A DNA stretch of 64,000 nt from the NCBI GenBank assembly GCA_963590855.1, contig CAVAQT010000001.1, forward strand, positions 62,001-126,000, written 5' to 3'. This DNA comes from Ruminococcus_C sp963590855. GTDB taxonomy: Bacteria; Bacillota; Clostridia; Oscillospirales; Ruminococcaceae. The translations under genes were made by a program, and so were the position numbers. Shown here one piece after another: positions 16,930 to 24,584 of this stretch (position 1 is its first letter; every line of letters starts with the position of its first letter). The notes under the pieces were generated by a model, which was given only the letters and a program-made list of their open reading frames with translations, made no database searches and was not told where the DNA came from.

Positions 16930-18798
16930 ATGAATATCCATCAGTTTTTTCTGGGCAACGCCTTTGACGCCCATACTTATTTCGGCGCGCACGTCACCGA
17001 GGACGGCACTGTCTTTCGCACCCTTGCGCCCAATGCCGCAGCCGTCGATCTGATCTGGGAGGGCGGCGAATGGGAGCCCATGCCCATGAAAAAGGTACAC
17101 GACGGCGGCGTCTATGAGCTGACCGTCCCGGAGGCTGTTCCCGGACAAATGTACAAGTACCGCATCACGCCCCAGAACCCGGACGGCGACATCATCGACC
17201 ACTGCGACCCCTACGGCTTCGGCATGGAGCTGCGCCCCAATAATGCCTCCATCATCCGCGATCTGTCCAGCTATACCTTTCACGACAAAAAATGGATGGC
17301 GCAGCGCGGCGGTCACCGGCACAAGCCCGTTAACATTTATGAAGTGCATCTGGGCTCCTGGCGCACCAACCCCAGCGACCCCAACGGCTGGTATACCTAT
17401 GAAGAGATCGCCCCGAAGCTGGTGGATTACGTCAAAAAAGCCGGGTATAACTACATTGAATTTATGCCCCTGAGTGAACACCCGGCGGACTGCTCCTGGG
17501 GCTATCAGAACACCGGATTTTTCAGTCCCACCTCCCGGTACGGCACAGCGCATCAGCTGATGCAGCTCATCGACACCTGTCACCAGGCAGGCATCGGCGT
17601 GATTTTGGACTTTGTACCGGTACACTTTGCCGTAGACGGCTATGCCCTGAACCACTATGACGGAACGACACTGTATGAGTACCCGGAAAAAGAGGACAAC
17701 TACAGCGAATGGGGCAGCTGCAACTTTATCCACGCCCGTGGCGAGGTGTGCAGTTTTCTCCAGTCCTGCGCCAACTACTGGATGGATGTGTTCCACTTTG
17801 ACGGCCTGCGGATGGATGCAGTGAGCCGGCTCATCTACTGGGGCGGCGACCCGAACCGCGGCACAAATCCCTCCAGCATCACCTTCCTCAAGCGCATGAA
17901 CCAGGGTCTGCACCAGCTGCACCCGGACAGCATGCTCATCGCCGAGGATTCTACCAACTATGAGGGTGTGACCTGCCCGGTGGAATACGGCGGACTGGGC
18001 TTCGACTATAAGTGGGATATGGGCTGGATGAACGACACCCTGGACTACTTCCGGCAGTATCCCTGGGTGCGCCGTGACAGCGAGACCTATCACAAGCTGA
18101 CATTTTCCATGATGTACTTTCCCAATGAGTATTATCTGCTGCCCCTGTCCCATGACGAGAATGTCCACGGAAAAGCCACGATCATGCAAAAGATGTTCGG
18201 CGAATACGAACAGAAATTTCCGCAGGCGCGGCTGCTCTATTTATACATGTATGCGCATCCCGGCAAAAAGCTGCTGTTTATGGGCAGCGAACTGGGACAG
18301 CTCCGGGAATGGACGGAGGAACAGCAGCAGGACTGGGATATCTTAAAGTATCCCATCCACGATGCATTCTACCATTTCATGCTGGAATTGAACAAGCTGT
18401 ACCTCACCGAACCGGCGCTGTACCGGGACGACTATGAGAAAGACGGTTTCCGCTGGGTGGACTGCCACCAGGAGCAGCGCGGCATCTATGCCATGGAACG
18501 CCGTGCCGGCGACAGCCGTCTCCTCGTTCTGCTGCACATGTCCGATGAGGCAACCCAGACCTATACCTTCAGCCTGCCGGACTGCGGCGGACTGAAGCCG
18601 CTGCTGCACACGGACTGGGAACGCTTTCACGGTACGACAAAGGAGAGCAAGCGCACGCTGACCGGCGATATGACCCGAACCGGCATGCAGTTCACCATTG
18701 ATCTGCCGCCGTTTTCCGGCATTCTGCTGCGAATTCTGCCGGAGAAGCAGCAGGAGCGAAAGCCTGCTGTCCGACAGGCTAAAAAGAAGCGCGTCTGA
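16930..18798 (+). CDS. glgB: 1,4-alpha-glucan branching enzyme
   Basis: 622 residues: N-terminal CBM48-like beta domain (FGAHVTEDGTVFRTLAPNA), GH13 barrel and C-terminal beta domain. Active-site segments are DFVPVHF, GLRMDAVSRLIYW (nucleophile Asp), IAEDST (acid/base Glu) and LSHDENVHGK. It makes alpha-1,6 branches in glycogen. AGAGGAG stands about ten bases before the ATG. No other glg genes are adjacent, so glycogen synthesis genes must lie elsewhere. Confidence 0.95.
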   Translation: MNIHQFFLGNAFDAHTYFGAHVTEDGTVFRTLAPNAAAVDLIWEGGEWEPMPMKKVHDGGVYELTVPEAVPGQMYKYRITPQNPDGDIIDHCDPYGFGMELRPNNASIIRDLSSYTFHDKKWMAQRGGHRHKPVNIYEVHLGSWRTNPSDPNGWYTYEEIAPKLVDYVKKAGYNYIEFMPLSEHPADCSWGYQNTGFFSPTSRYGTAHQLMQLIDTCHQAGIGVILDFVPVHFAVDGYALNHYDGTTLYEYPEKEDNYSEWGSCNFIHARGEVCSFLQSCANYWMDVFHFDGLRMDAVSRLIYWGGDPNRGTNPSSITFLKRMNQGLHQLHPDSMLIAEDSTNYEGVTCPVEYGGLGFDYKWDMGWMNDTLDYFRQYPWVRRDSETYHKLTFSMMYFPNEYYLLPLSHDENVHGKATIMQKMFGEYEQKFPQARLLYLYMYAHPGKKLLFMGSELGQLREWTEEQQQDWDILKYPIHDAFYHFMLELNKLYLTEPALYRDDYEKDGFRWVDCHQEQRGIYAMERRAGDSRLLVLLHMSDEATQTYTFSLPDCGGLKPLLHTDWERFHGTTKESKRTLTGDMTRTGMQFTIDLPPFSGILLRILPEKQQERKPAVRQAKKKRV

Positions 18799-18812
18799 AC
18801 TGCAAAAATAAC

Positions 18813-18852
18813 AAAGCCGCTGTGCATCCCTGCCGATACACAGCGGCTTTTT
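18813..18852 (+). terminator. Terminator between glgB and the convergent lipoprotein gene
   Basis: A 12-base-pair stem, AAAGCCGCTGTG with CACAGCGGCTTT, followed by TTTTT on the plus strand. It ends glgB and may also serve the convergent gene ending at 18857. Confidence 0.9.
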
Positions 18853-18856
18853 GTCG

Positions 18857-19420
18857 TCATGATTCCATTGCGGTGGTTTCTGTTGCCAGAGGTGCCTGGG
18901 ACTGAAACTGTGTAAACGTCAGTTCTGCGTCATAGCTGTCCATCGTGAAGCCTGCCAGGTCGCCGTTTTCTGTCAGTGTCAGAGTATACGGGCAGCCCTC
19001 CGACTCGCCCTCTACCAGGACACTGCCGTCTTTTTCCTTTCCGGTGATCTCTTCCTGCTGCGCCAGTTCGTCTACCGCCAGGATCAGCTGACTCAGAACC
19101 GATTTTGCCGGCATCGCCGACTGGGGCACAGAAAAGCCCAGTCCCTTATACGACGCTGTGACCTCTCCGTCCGAAAAGTCCAGCACAACGCCGGCAAGTG
19201 TTGCCGGCTCTGCAAAGGACACGCTCCACACACCGTCCCCCAGCCGGGACAATGTGCCGCCGGCTGTCCAGTCGTCCATGGTCATAGTCATCTCTGCGGT
19301 AAAACTGCCGCCCAGCTTCTGCGCCGCACTGGCACTGTTTCCGCCGGGTTTGGCACAGCCGGAAAAGCACACGCCTCCGGCAAGCAGCAGTCCCAGAACT
19401 GCACGATATTTTCGTCTCAT
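18857..19420 (-). CDS. Small secreted lipoprotein, unknown function
   Basis: 187 residues with a lipoprotein signal peptide: basic MRRKYR, a hydrophobic core LGLLLAGGVC and the lipobox FSGC, so a lipid-anchored cysteine at about residue 21. The mature part is beta-rich with acidic and glycine residues and shows TLxRLGDGVWSVSF-type strands, like many small LolA/YcnI-shaped lipoproteins, but I cannot assign a family. The ATG at 19420 has GGAGGAG six bases upstream. It follows nnrD by 44 bases on the same strand. Confidence 0.8.
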   Translation of the reverse strand: MRRKYRAVLGLLLAGGVCFSGCAKPGGNSASAAQKLGGSFTAEMTMTMDDWTAGGTLSRLGDGVWSVSFAEPATLAGVVLDFSDGEVTASYKGLGFSVPQSAMPAKSVLSQLILAVDELAQQEEITGKEKDGSVLVEGESEGCPYTLTLTENGDLAGFTMDSYDAELTFTQFQSQAPLATETTAMES

Positions 19421-19464
19421 ATGATCTCCTCCTGTATTTTTCAGACGGAGAAGCACACAGGTTC

Positions 19465-20352
19465 TTATCGTTCCTGCTCCAATTTTGCCAACACCTGTGG
19501 CAGAAATGTGAGCAAGTCCCGTGGGAGCATCGCCTGCTGAGAAAGTGCCGCAGCGGCATGATCTCCGGCGAGTCCGTGGAGATAGACTCCGGCACAGGCC
19601 GCCTCCCAGGAGGGAATCCCCTGGGTTGCAAAGGCAGCGATCAGCCCGGCAAGCACATCACCGCTTCCACCGCGGCTCATGCCCGGATTTCCCGTGGGAT
19701 TCTGCGCCAGACAGCTTCCCTGCGCCACCAGTGTTCCTGCGCCTTTCAGCGCCAGTGTCACCGGATACGCCGCTGCAAACTGTGCCGCCGTTTCCACACG
19801 GTTTTCCTGTATCTGCGGAATGGTCTGCCCAATGAGACGTGCCATTTCGCCGGGATGTGGTGTCAGAATCCAGTCTGTCCCCGTCCGTCTGCTTAACTCT
19901 ATGCAGGAGACTGCACAGTTTAGACCATCTGCATCCAAAACCACCGGACACACCGCAGTTTCCAGCACCCAGTGCACCAGATGCTTTGTCTCCTCTGTTA
20001 CACCCAGACCGCAGCCAAGCAGCACGCCGTTGGCGCGGCGGAGATGCGCCAGAAGCAATTCCCGGTTGTGGGAACTGCTAGTCAGAAAGCCGTTTTCGTC
20101 TGTTTCCAGCGAAAGCCACATCGCCTCTGGCGCAGCTGCGGCAAGACGCATGGGGTTTTCCGGCGCAGTTGCCACTGTAATCAGTCCGGCACCGCCGCGC
20201 AGTGCCGCCTGGGTGGAAAGCAGGCAGGCACCGGGCATGTTCCGGCTCCCGGTAATGCACAAAAGCCGCCCGAAATCCCCTTTCTGGGCATCGGTTTTCC
20301 GTTTGGGTATCATCCGGCAGATTTCCTGCCAGGTCAGTTGATGCAGCTTCAT
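19465..20352 (-). CDS. nnrD: ADP/ATP-dependent NAD(P)H-hydrate dehydratase
   Basis: 295 residues, a single YjeF C-terminal (ribokinase-like) domain: KGDFGRLLCITGSRNMPGA at the start, LDADGLN, LTPHPGEMARL and the GGSGDVLAGLIAAF motif. It repairs hydrated NADH and NADPH. The usual epimerase domain (NnrE) is absent, so the epimerase must be encoded elsewhere or be missing. AAAGGAG lies seven bases before the ATG at 20352. Confidence 0.9.
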   Translation of the reverse strand: MKLHQLTWQEICRMIPKRKTDAQKGDFGRLLCITGSRNMPGACLLSTQAALRGGAGLITVATAPENPMRLAAAAPEAMWLSLETDENGFLTSSSHNRELLLAHLRRANGVLLGCGLGVTEETKHLVHWVLETAVCPVVLDADGLNCAVSCIELSRRTGTDWILTPHPGEMARLIGQTIPQIQENRVETAAQFAAAYPVTLALKGAGTLVAQGSCLAQNPTGNPGMSRGGSGDVLAGLIAAFATQGIPSWEAACAGVYLHGLAGDHAAAALSQQAMLPRDLLTFLPQVLAKLEQER

Positions 20353-20401
20353 GAAATGCTCCTTTCGCAGCGTGTCACGATCCGGCATTATCTCCGCCGG
20401 A

Positions 20402-20430
20402 TTGACAAAAGGTTTTCTGTGTGTTATGAT
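20402..20430 (+). promoter_or_regulatory. Near-consensus promoter of the putative toxin gene
   Basis: TTGACA (20402-20407), exactly 17 bases, TATGAT (20425-20430). Transcription should begin near 20437, about 32 bases before the TTG start codon. Confidence 0.85.
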
Positions 20431-20459
20431 AGCTTGTCGGCTTCTTCCGTCAGGGAGGA

Positions 20460-20488
20460 GGTGATAATTTGCTATACTATATCATTAC
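20460..20488 (+). repeat. Direct repeat copy 1 at the toxin translation start
   Basis: GGTGATAATTTGCT followed by ACTATATCATTAC spans the ribosome-binding site, start codon and first codons of the small toxin-like gene. A near copy occurs at 20640-20667, just inside the 5' end of the antisense RNA. Confidence 0.85.
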
Positions 20489-20555
20489 CGCAGGTATCTC
20501 CGTTGGAGTAGACATTGTGTTATATAAAGTCTACAAATGGCTGAATGGAGAGTGA
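20469..20555 (+). CDS. Putative Fst/Ldr-like type I toxin peptide (28 aa)
   Basis: A 28-codon frame starting TTG at 20469. It has a hydrophobic segment beginning LYYIITAGISVGVDIVLYK and a C-terminal WLNGE. The VG...WL followed by charged residues recalls the Fst family of membrane-acting toxins; this is resemblance by eye. Translation signals are excellent: GGGAGGAGGTG ends five bases before the start. An alternative GTG frame over the same site gives only a short non-membrane peptide. A consensus promoter lies upstream and a convergent antisense promoter downstream. The 5' end of the message (GTCGGCT near 20436-20442) can pair with AGCCGAC at 20555-20561 just past the stop, which may hold the full-length message in a closed form. 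Probably inner-membrane directed and growth-inhibiting if expressed alone; not proven. Confidence 0.65.
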   Translation: MLYYIITAGISVGVDIVLYKVYKWLNGE

Positions 20556-20578
20556 GCCGACAACAGCCTACATATTTT

Positions 20579-20634
20579 CGCCTTATTTTTATAAATAAGG
20601 CGAAAGCCCCCGGAGCTGCAACTCTGGGGGCTTT
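20579..20634. terminator. Shared double hairpin between toxin and antisense RNA
   Basis: A perfect hairpin CGCCTTATTT/AAATAAGGCG (20579-20602) is followed directly by AAAGCCCCC (20603-20611) paired with GGGGGCTTT (20626-20634) around a 14-base loop. It lies at the meeting point of two convergent transcription units. T-tracts are short on both sides, as in bidirectional terminators of par-type loci. Confidence 0.7.
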
Positions 20635-20667
20635 CTGTTGGTAATAATTTGCTACTATATCATTTAC
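20603..20667 (-). ncRNA. Antisense RNA 1, putative antitoxin of the type I system
   Basis: A near-consensus promoter on the minus strand would start an RNA near 20667 that runs toward the toxin gene and ends at the shared hairpin (about 65 bases). Its 5' end is the complement of direct repeat copy 2 and so can pair with the toxin ribosome-binding site (copy 1), while its 3' end is complementary to the toxin message terminator. Two separated pairing regions are the layout of RNAII in the pAD1 par system. Ends are estimated, not measured. Confidence 0.6.
20640..20667 (+). repeat. Direct repeat copy 2 in the antisense RNA gene
   Basis: GGTAATAATTTGCT followed by ACTATATCATTTAC matches copy 1 (20460-20488) apart from one substitution, a two-base deletion and one extra T. 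It is read from the opposite strand as the 5' end of antisense RNA 1. Confidence 0.85.
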
Positions 20668-20673
20668 AAGATT

Positions 20674-20702
20674 ATTGTATCACAAATAGAACACTTTGTC
20701 AA
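20674..20702 (-). promoter_or_regulatory. Promoter of antisense RNA 1
   Basis: On the minus strand TTGACA (20702-20697), 17 bases, TACAAT (20679-20674). No reading frame follows it, which points to an RNA gene. Confidence 0.8.
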
Positions 20703-20727
20703 GCATTCAAAGAATACTTTTTATAGA

Positions 20728-20805
20728 TAAAACAAAAGCCTCCGGAGCTGCAACTCTGGAGGCTTTCTTTTTTGGTGATCACTTGTAATTATATTATTTC
20801 AATGT
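20728..20805 (-). ncRNA. Antisense RNA 2, apparently orphan antitoxin RNA
   Basis: A perfect-consensus minus-strand promoter would start an RNA near 20805 of about 75-80 bases. It holds the complement of GGTGATCACTTGTAATTATA (20774-20793), a third, diverged version of the direct repeat, and ends in a hairpin (arms AAAGCCTCC and GGAGGCTTT, 20735-20766) whose 14-base loop GGAGCTGCAACTCT is identical to that of antisense RNA 1. A T-rich tract follows on the minus strand. No matching toxin frame lies next to it, so it may control a related toxin elsewhere or be a remnant of a tandem module. Confidence 0.55.
20735..20773. terminator. Second hairpin with T-tracts on both sides
   Basis: AAAGCCTCC pairs with GGAGGCTTT; the plus strand continues CTTTTTTGG and the minus strand TTGTTTTATC. 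It differs from the first hairpin by paired changes in the stem (GCCCCC/GGGGGC against GCCTCC/GGAGGC) while the loop is unchanged, so the base pairing is conserved. Confidence 0.75.
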
Positions 20806-20811
20806 GCCTTT

Positions 20812-20840
20812 ATTATAGCATAAGCTGCGACAATTGTCAA
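20812..20840 (-). promoter_or_regulatory. Promoter of antisense RNA 2
   Basis: On the minus strand TTGACA (20840-20835), exactly 17 bases, TATAAT (20817-20812), a perfect consensus. It lies downstream of the gene at 20870-21286 and has no reading frame after it. Confidence 0.8.
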
Positions 20841-20869
20841 ATATACGGAAATATTTTTTGCAGCACCGC

Positions 20870-21286
20870 CTAAAAATCGCACACGACCTGCACCGCCAAA
20901 TTACTGGGGTCAGATGTTCCGTCTACTCTGTAGACCTCTAACGCCAATTTCAAATCTTCCAGCATTTGTGATCTTGTATTTCCCGGTATGTATCTCAAAG
21001 GATTCTCCCATGAGGTTTGGAAACTCCAGATTCGCGTATTCGGCAGCCGGTTTTCCTTTTTCAGTGGCAGGATCATCTCTTGATCTTTCCAGTGAAAAAA
21101 GAACAACTCCTCATTCGGATAATCCCGATGCACGCCGATTGCAAACAAAAACACATCTTTTCCTGCATCTATGATCCACTCCCTCGGCTTGAGAAATCCT
21201 AAAGTGGGAGATAACGGATCGGGGATTTGCTTCGCCGCAAACTGTTCCCACTGTTCTGCTGTCAATGCTTCAATTTCAAACGCCAT
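20870..21286 (-). CDS. Hypothetical protein (138 aa)
   Basis: 138 residues, soluble, rich in aromatic residues (EELFFFHWKDQEMILPL). No signal peptide, membrane segment or recognised motif. The ATG at 21286 has AGGAGGAG six bases upstream, and TTGACT-N17-TATCAT precedes it. It is a single-gene unit next to the toxin-antitoxin region. The acidic, aromatic composition resembles small immunity or cargo-type proteins, but no function can be given. Confidence 0.75.
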   Translation of the reverse strand: MAFEIEALTAEQWEQFAAKQIPDPLSPTLGFLKPREWIIDAGKDVFLFAIGVHRDYPNEELFFFHWKDQEMILPLKKENRLPNTRIWSFQTSWENPLRYIPGNTRSQMLEDLKLALEVYRVDGTSDPSNLAVQVVCDF

Positions 21287-21321
21287 GCCGCTCCTCCTGA
21301 TACACAATTTTCAACCATTTC

Positions 21322-21350
21322 ATGATACCACACATTTCACGAAAAGTCAA
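21322..21350 (-). promoter_or_regulatory. Promoter of the hypothetical gene at 20870-21286
   Basis: TTGACT (21350-21345), 17 bases, TATCAT (21327-21322) on the minus strand. Confidence 0.7.
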
Positions 21351-21396
21351 TTTTCCCAGCATGCCTTTCTGCCTTTCCAATTTACAATATATTTAC

Positions 21397-21425
21397 TTGC
21401 CCATTTCGAGCTTTTGTGTTATAAT
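21397..21425 (+). promoter_or_regulatory. Promoter of the DUF4190-like gene
   Basis: TTGCCC (21397-21402), 17 bases, TATAAT (21420-21425). The gene starts at 21501. Confidence 0.55.
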
Positions 21426-21500
21426 AAATTTGTTTGACAATCTCACAAAATCATTGTGGAATTTGTCAACTGAATTGGGGATACAGGAGGTGTAACAGTT

Positions 21501-21773
21501 ATGGAACAGAAAAACGGAAAGGCAACTGCTGCCCTGGTATTGGGCATTATTTCGCTGATCGGCATCTGCGTTCCGATCGCCGGCATTATCTGCGGCATCA
21601 TCGCAATCGTTCTGGCATCGATGGCGAAAAAAGAGGGTGCTGTAAACGGCAAGCAGAAAGCAGGCCTGATTCTCGGCATCATCGGCATTGTCATCAGCAT
21701 TGTTATGTGGATCGTCAATGCAGTGATTCTGGCAGGAAGCGGCATTCTGGATCAGCTTACCAACCTGTCTTGA
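21501..21773 (+). CDS. DUF4190-like small membrane protein
   Basis: 90 residues with two long hydrophobic segments (about residues 9-40 and 53-80) separated by a basic/acidic loop AKKEGAVNGKQKAG. The two halves carry similar ALVLGIISL and GLILGIIGI starts, the pattern of DUF4190 proteins. GGAGGTG lies about ten bases upstream. Role unknown; such proteins sit in the cytoplasmic membrane. Single-gene unit with its own promoter and terminator. Confidence 0.82.
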   Translation: MEQKNGKATAALVLGIISLIGICVPIAGIICGIIAIVLASMAKKEGAVNGKQKAGLILGIIGIVISIVMWIVNAVILAGSGILDQLTNLS

Positions 21774-21789
21774 GTTTCAGGCAGGATAC

Positions 21790-21826
21790 AAAAAAGCGGA
21801 GAAGTCTCACGGCTTCTCCGCTTTTT
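21790..21826. terminator. Bidirectional terminator
   Basis: A 14-base-pair stem (AAAAAGCGGAGAAG with CTTCTCCGCTTTTT) with A and T tracts lies between the convergent DUF4190-like gene and the minus-strand pheST unit. Confidence 0.92.
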
Positions 21827-21843
21827 GTTGTATTACAGCAGGA

Positions 21844-22137
21844 TCACTGCATCTTCATGGAAATGATCGCCGACAGAACGGTCAGAAAGCCTGCGCCTGC
21901 GGCAACAATTGCCGGAAGCGTTCCGCCTTTTCCCACCATCAGGCTGGCGAATCCGCCCAGAACGGCACAACCGCCCAGGATCGCCGCCACCAGAACAGAC
22001 ACCCACATCAACGTGATAATGCCTGCTGCGGCAAGCCCCAGAGAAACCAGCCCCAGCATCAGCGCAGTGGCTTCCCGCGGGGTGCGCTCCCGTTTTTCCT
22101 TTTTCGGTTTTGGCTGCTTTTCGGTTTTTTCTTTCAT
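21844..22137 (-). CDS. Small membrane protein, unknown (97 aa)
   Basis: 97 residues: a highly basic N-terminus (KEKTEKQPKPKKEKRERTPR) followed by three or so hydrophobic segments. The ATG at 22137 has GAGGTG seven bases upstream. It starts 30 bases after pheT on the same strand and ends at the shared terminator, so it is likely the third gene of the pheST transcript. No family recognised. Confidence 0.72.
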   Translation of the reverse strand: MKEKTEKQPKPKKEKRERTPREATALMLGLVSLGLAAAGIITLMWVSVLVAAILGGCAVLGGFASLMVGKGGTLPAIVAAGAGFLTVLSAIISMKMQ

Positions 22138-22167
22138 GGAAATCACCTCGAACACAATACGCCGCAG

Positions 22168-24567
22168 TTATGCTTCACGCAGCACGGCATCCATGGCAGC
22201 CAGTGCTTTCAGCACACGCTTCATGGCTGCATCTGCCTGCTCGTCGGTCAGCGTACCCTCGTGAGAACGCAGCCGCAGCGAGAACGAAACGCTCTTCTTT
22301 CCGGCAGCGATCTGGTCGCCCTTGTATACGTCAAACAGATTCACTTCTTCCAGCAGCTTTCCGGCAGCCTGTTCGATAGCCTCTTCCATCTTGCCTACCG
22401 GCAGTGCATCATCGCACAGCAGGCTCAGGTCACGGGTGATCGCCGGGAACTTCGGCAGCGGACGATAGGTCACTTCTGCCTCTGCCATCTCTGCCATTTC
22501 CTGTACCAGCAGCTTTGCCACATAGGTTCTCGTGCCGATGCCATAGGTTTTCTGCACGGTCGGGTGCAGTTCGCCCAGATAGCCGATGGGAGTCTCACCG
22601 CAGAGGATCACGGCGCTTCTGCCCGGATGGAGTGCACAGCATTCTGCAAAAGCACCCTCCGCCTCAGACGGGCGCACATAGGTGTATTTCGGCAGACGCA
22701 GTTCCTTCAGCAGCGCATCCACAGCGCCTTTCAGTGCAAAGAAATCTGCATCGCCGCCGTACATGCCGATGGTCAGGCGGTTCGGCTCATCAGGCAGTGT
22801 ATCCGGGCCGGTGGGCAGGTATTCCTTGCCGATCTCGTACAGTGCCACTGCGGCATTCCGGTTCTTATAGTTGGTTGCCAGTACATCCAGCATGCACGGC
22901 AGTGTAGTGGTGCGCATGATGCTGGTGTCCTCACCCAGCGGATTGGTAATAGTGATGGTCTTGCGCAGTTCGCTGTCTGCCGGGAGACCGATGCGGTCGA
23001 AGCACTTCGGCGAGGTGAAGGAATAGGTCAGTGTGCCATAATAGCCCAGACCCACCATGGTCTGTTCTGCCTTCCGCAGGAACTGCTGCTGCGGTGTCAG
23101 CTGTGCCTCAGCCACGCCGCGGATCACTGTAGACGGGATGTTGTTATAGCCATAGATACGGGCAACTTCTTCTGCGATATCCGCCGGACGCTCCAGGTCG
23201 ATCCGGAAGCTGGGAGATACGCAGACATCGCCCTTGACCTGAATGTCCAGGGATTCCAGTGTCTTTACCATCTCGTCCCGGGAGATCTCTGTGCCCAGGA
23301 AGCGGTTGATCCAATCCGGGTCAAAGGGGATCTCTGCCGGCTTTGCGGTGCGGTTGTCCACTTCAATGAACTCCGCCACCGGTTCGCCTGCGCCCAGCAG
23401 TTCTACCAGTTCCATGGCGCGCTTCAGGGTGCGCTGGCAGCCGTCCGGATCCAGACCCTTTTCATACCGTGCCGATGCATCGGTACGCATGCCCAGCTTC
23501 TTTGCGGTACGGCGCACCTGTACCGGCTCGAAGTATGCGGACTCGAAAATCACAGTATTGGTGTCGTCCATGATGCCGCTGTACTCGCCGCCCATAACGC
23601 CTGCAACAGCGATAGGCTTTTCTGCATCGGCGATGATGAGCATTTCCGGAGAAAGCTGACGTTCCTGACCGTCCAGTGTGGTGATGGTCTCGCCGTCCTT
23701 GGCGTTGCGGACAACGATCTTGCCGTCCTTGACATAGCGCTGGTCAAAAGCGTGCATGGGCTGGCCATATTCCAGCATCACATAGTTGGTGATATCCACC
23801 AGATTGTTGATGGGACGCACACCGCTGGCACGGAGACGCTCCCGCATCCAACGAGGAGACGGGCCGATCTTTACGTTCTTTACCATGCCGGCAATATAGC
23901 GCGGACAGAGCTGTGCATTTTCCACAGCCACAGACAGGCTGTCGCTCAGCTTCTCCCCGGAGCCGTGAAATTCCGGCGCTTTGACGTTCAGCGGCTTGCC
24001 GAATGTGACAGCAGCCTCTCTCGCCAGACCCACTACAGACAGGCAGTCCGGACGGTTGGAGGTGATCTCAAACTCCACAGAGGTGTCATTCAGTCCGATA
24101 GCCTCGTGAATATCCTGTCCCGGCTTGCAGTCCTCTTCGATGAGGAAAATGCCGTCCTCGATGGCATAGGGGAAGTCGTGCTTGGTCAGACCCAGTTCGC
24201 CCAGGGAGCAGAGCATGCCGTTGCTCTCTACGCCGCGGAGCTTGCCTTTTTTAATGTGTACACCGCCGGGCAGATCTGCGCCGATCATTGCCACCGGCAC
24301 CAGTGCGCCCTCCACAATGTTCTGTGCACCGGTCACGATCTGGATGAGTGCATCTCCGCCCACGTCTACCTGGCAGACCTGGAGATGGTCGGAATTTTCA
24401 TGGGGCGTAATGGAAACCAGCTTGCCGACGATCACATTCTTGACAGCCTCACCCTCGGTTTCATATGTTTCTACTTTAGAGCCGCTCATGGTCATGCCGG
24501 CGCAAAATTCCTTGACGGAAACGCCGCAGTCTACATAATCAGCCAGCCATTTCATCGATAAATTCAT
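22168..24567 (-). CDS. pheT: Phenylalanine--tRNA ligase beta subunit
   Basis: 799 residues, the full bacterial length. Order: N-terminal tRNA-binding (EMAP-like) domain with KLVSITPHENSDHLQVCQVD, B3/B4 editing domain (RPDCLSVVGLAREAA; PINNLVDITNYVMLEYGQPMH), B5 domain and the C-terminal anticodon-binding fold (TRDLSLLCDD, RLRSHEGTLTDEQADAAMKR). With PheS it forms the heterotetramer that charges tRNA-Phe. GGGAGG precedes the ATG; 17 bases separate it from pheS. Confidence 0.97.
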   Translation of the reverse strand: MNLSMKWLADYVDCGVSVKEFCAGMTMSGSKVETYETEGEAVKNVIVGKLVSITPHENSDHLQVCQVDVGGDALIQIVTGAQNIVEGALVPVAMIGADLPGGVHIKKGKLRGVESNGMLCSLGELGLTKHDFPYAIEDGIFLIEEDCKPGQDIHEAIGLNDTSVEFEITSNRPDCLSVVGLAREAAVTFGKPLNVKAPEFHGSGEKLSDSLSVAVENAQLCPRYIAGMVKNVKIGPSPRWMRERLRASGVRPINNLVDITNYVMLEYGQPMHAFDQRYVKDGKIVVRNAKDGETITTLDGQERQLSPEMLIIADAEKPIAVAGVMGGEYSGIMDDTNTVIFESAYFEPVQVRRTAKKLGMRTDASARYEKGLDPDGCQRTLKRAMELVELLGAGEPVAEFIEVDNRTAKPAEIPFDPDWINRFLGTEISRDEMVKTLESLDIQVKGDVCVSPSFRIDLERPADIAEEVARIYGYNNIPSTVIRGVAEAQLTPQQQFLRKAEQTMVGLGYYGTLTYSFTSPKCFDRIGLPADSELRKTITITNPLGEDTSIMRTTTLPCMLDVLATNYKNRNAAVALYEIGKEYLPTGPDTLPDEPNRLTIGMYGGDADFFALKGAVDALLKELRLPKYTYVRPSEAEGAFAECCALHPGRSAVILCGETPIGYLGELHPTVQKTYGIGTRTYVAKLLVQEMAEMAEAEVTYRPLPKFPAITRDLSLLCDDALPVGKMEEAIEQAAGKLLEEVNLFDVYKGDQIAAGKKSVSFSLRLRSHEGTLTDEQADAAMKRVLKALAAMDAVLREA

Positions 24568-24584
24568 CGTCTCTTACCTCCCAC

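Noticed and set aside
16864..18189. Long 441-codon minus-strand frame opposite glgB
   Set aside because: Shadow of glgB: no ribosome-binding site, no family motif, and the plus strand shows all GH13 active-site segments.
20459..20511. Alternative GTG frame over the toxin start
   Set aside because: It gives only about 16 residues without a membrane segment and overlaps the ribosome-binding site; the TTG frame fits much better.
22261..24561. 766-codon plus-strand frame opposite pheT
   Set aside because: Mirror frame of pheT, rich in Cys, His and Arg, with no start site or motif.
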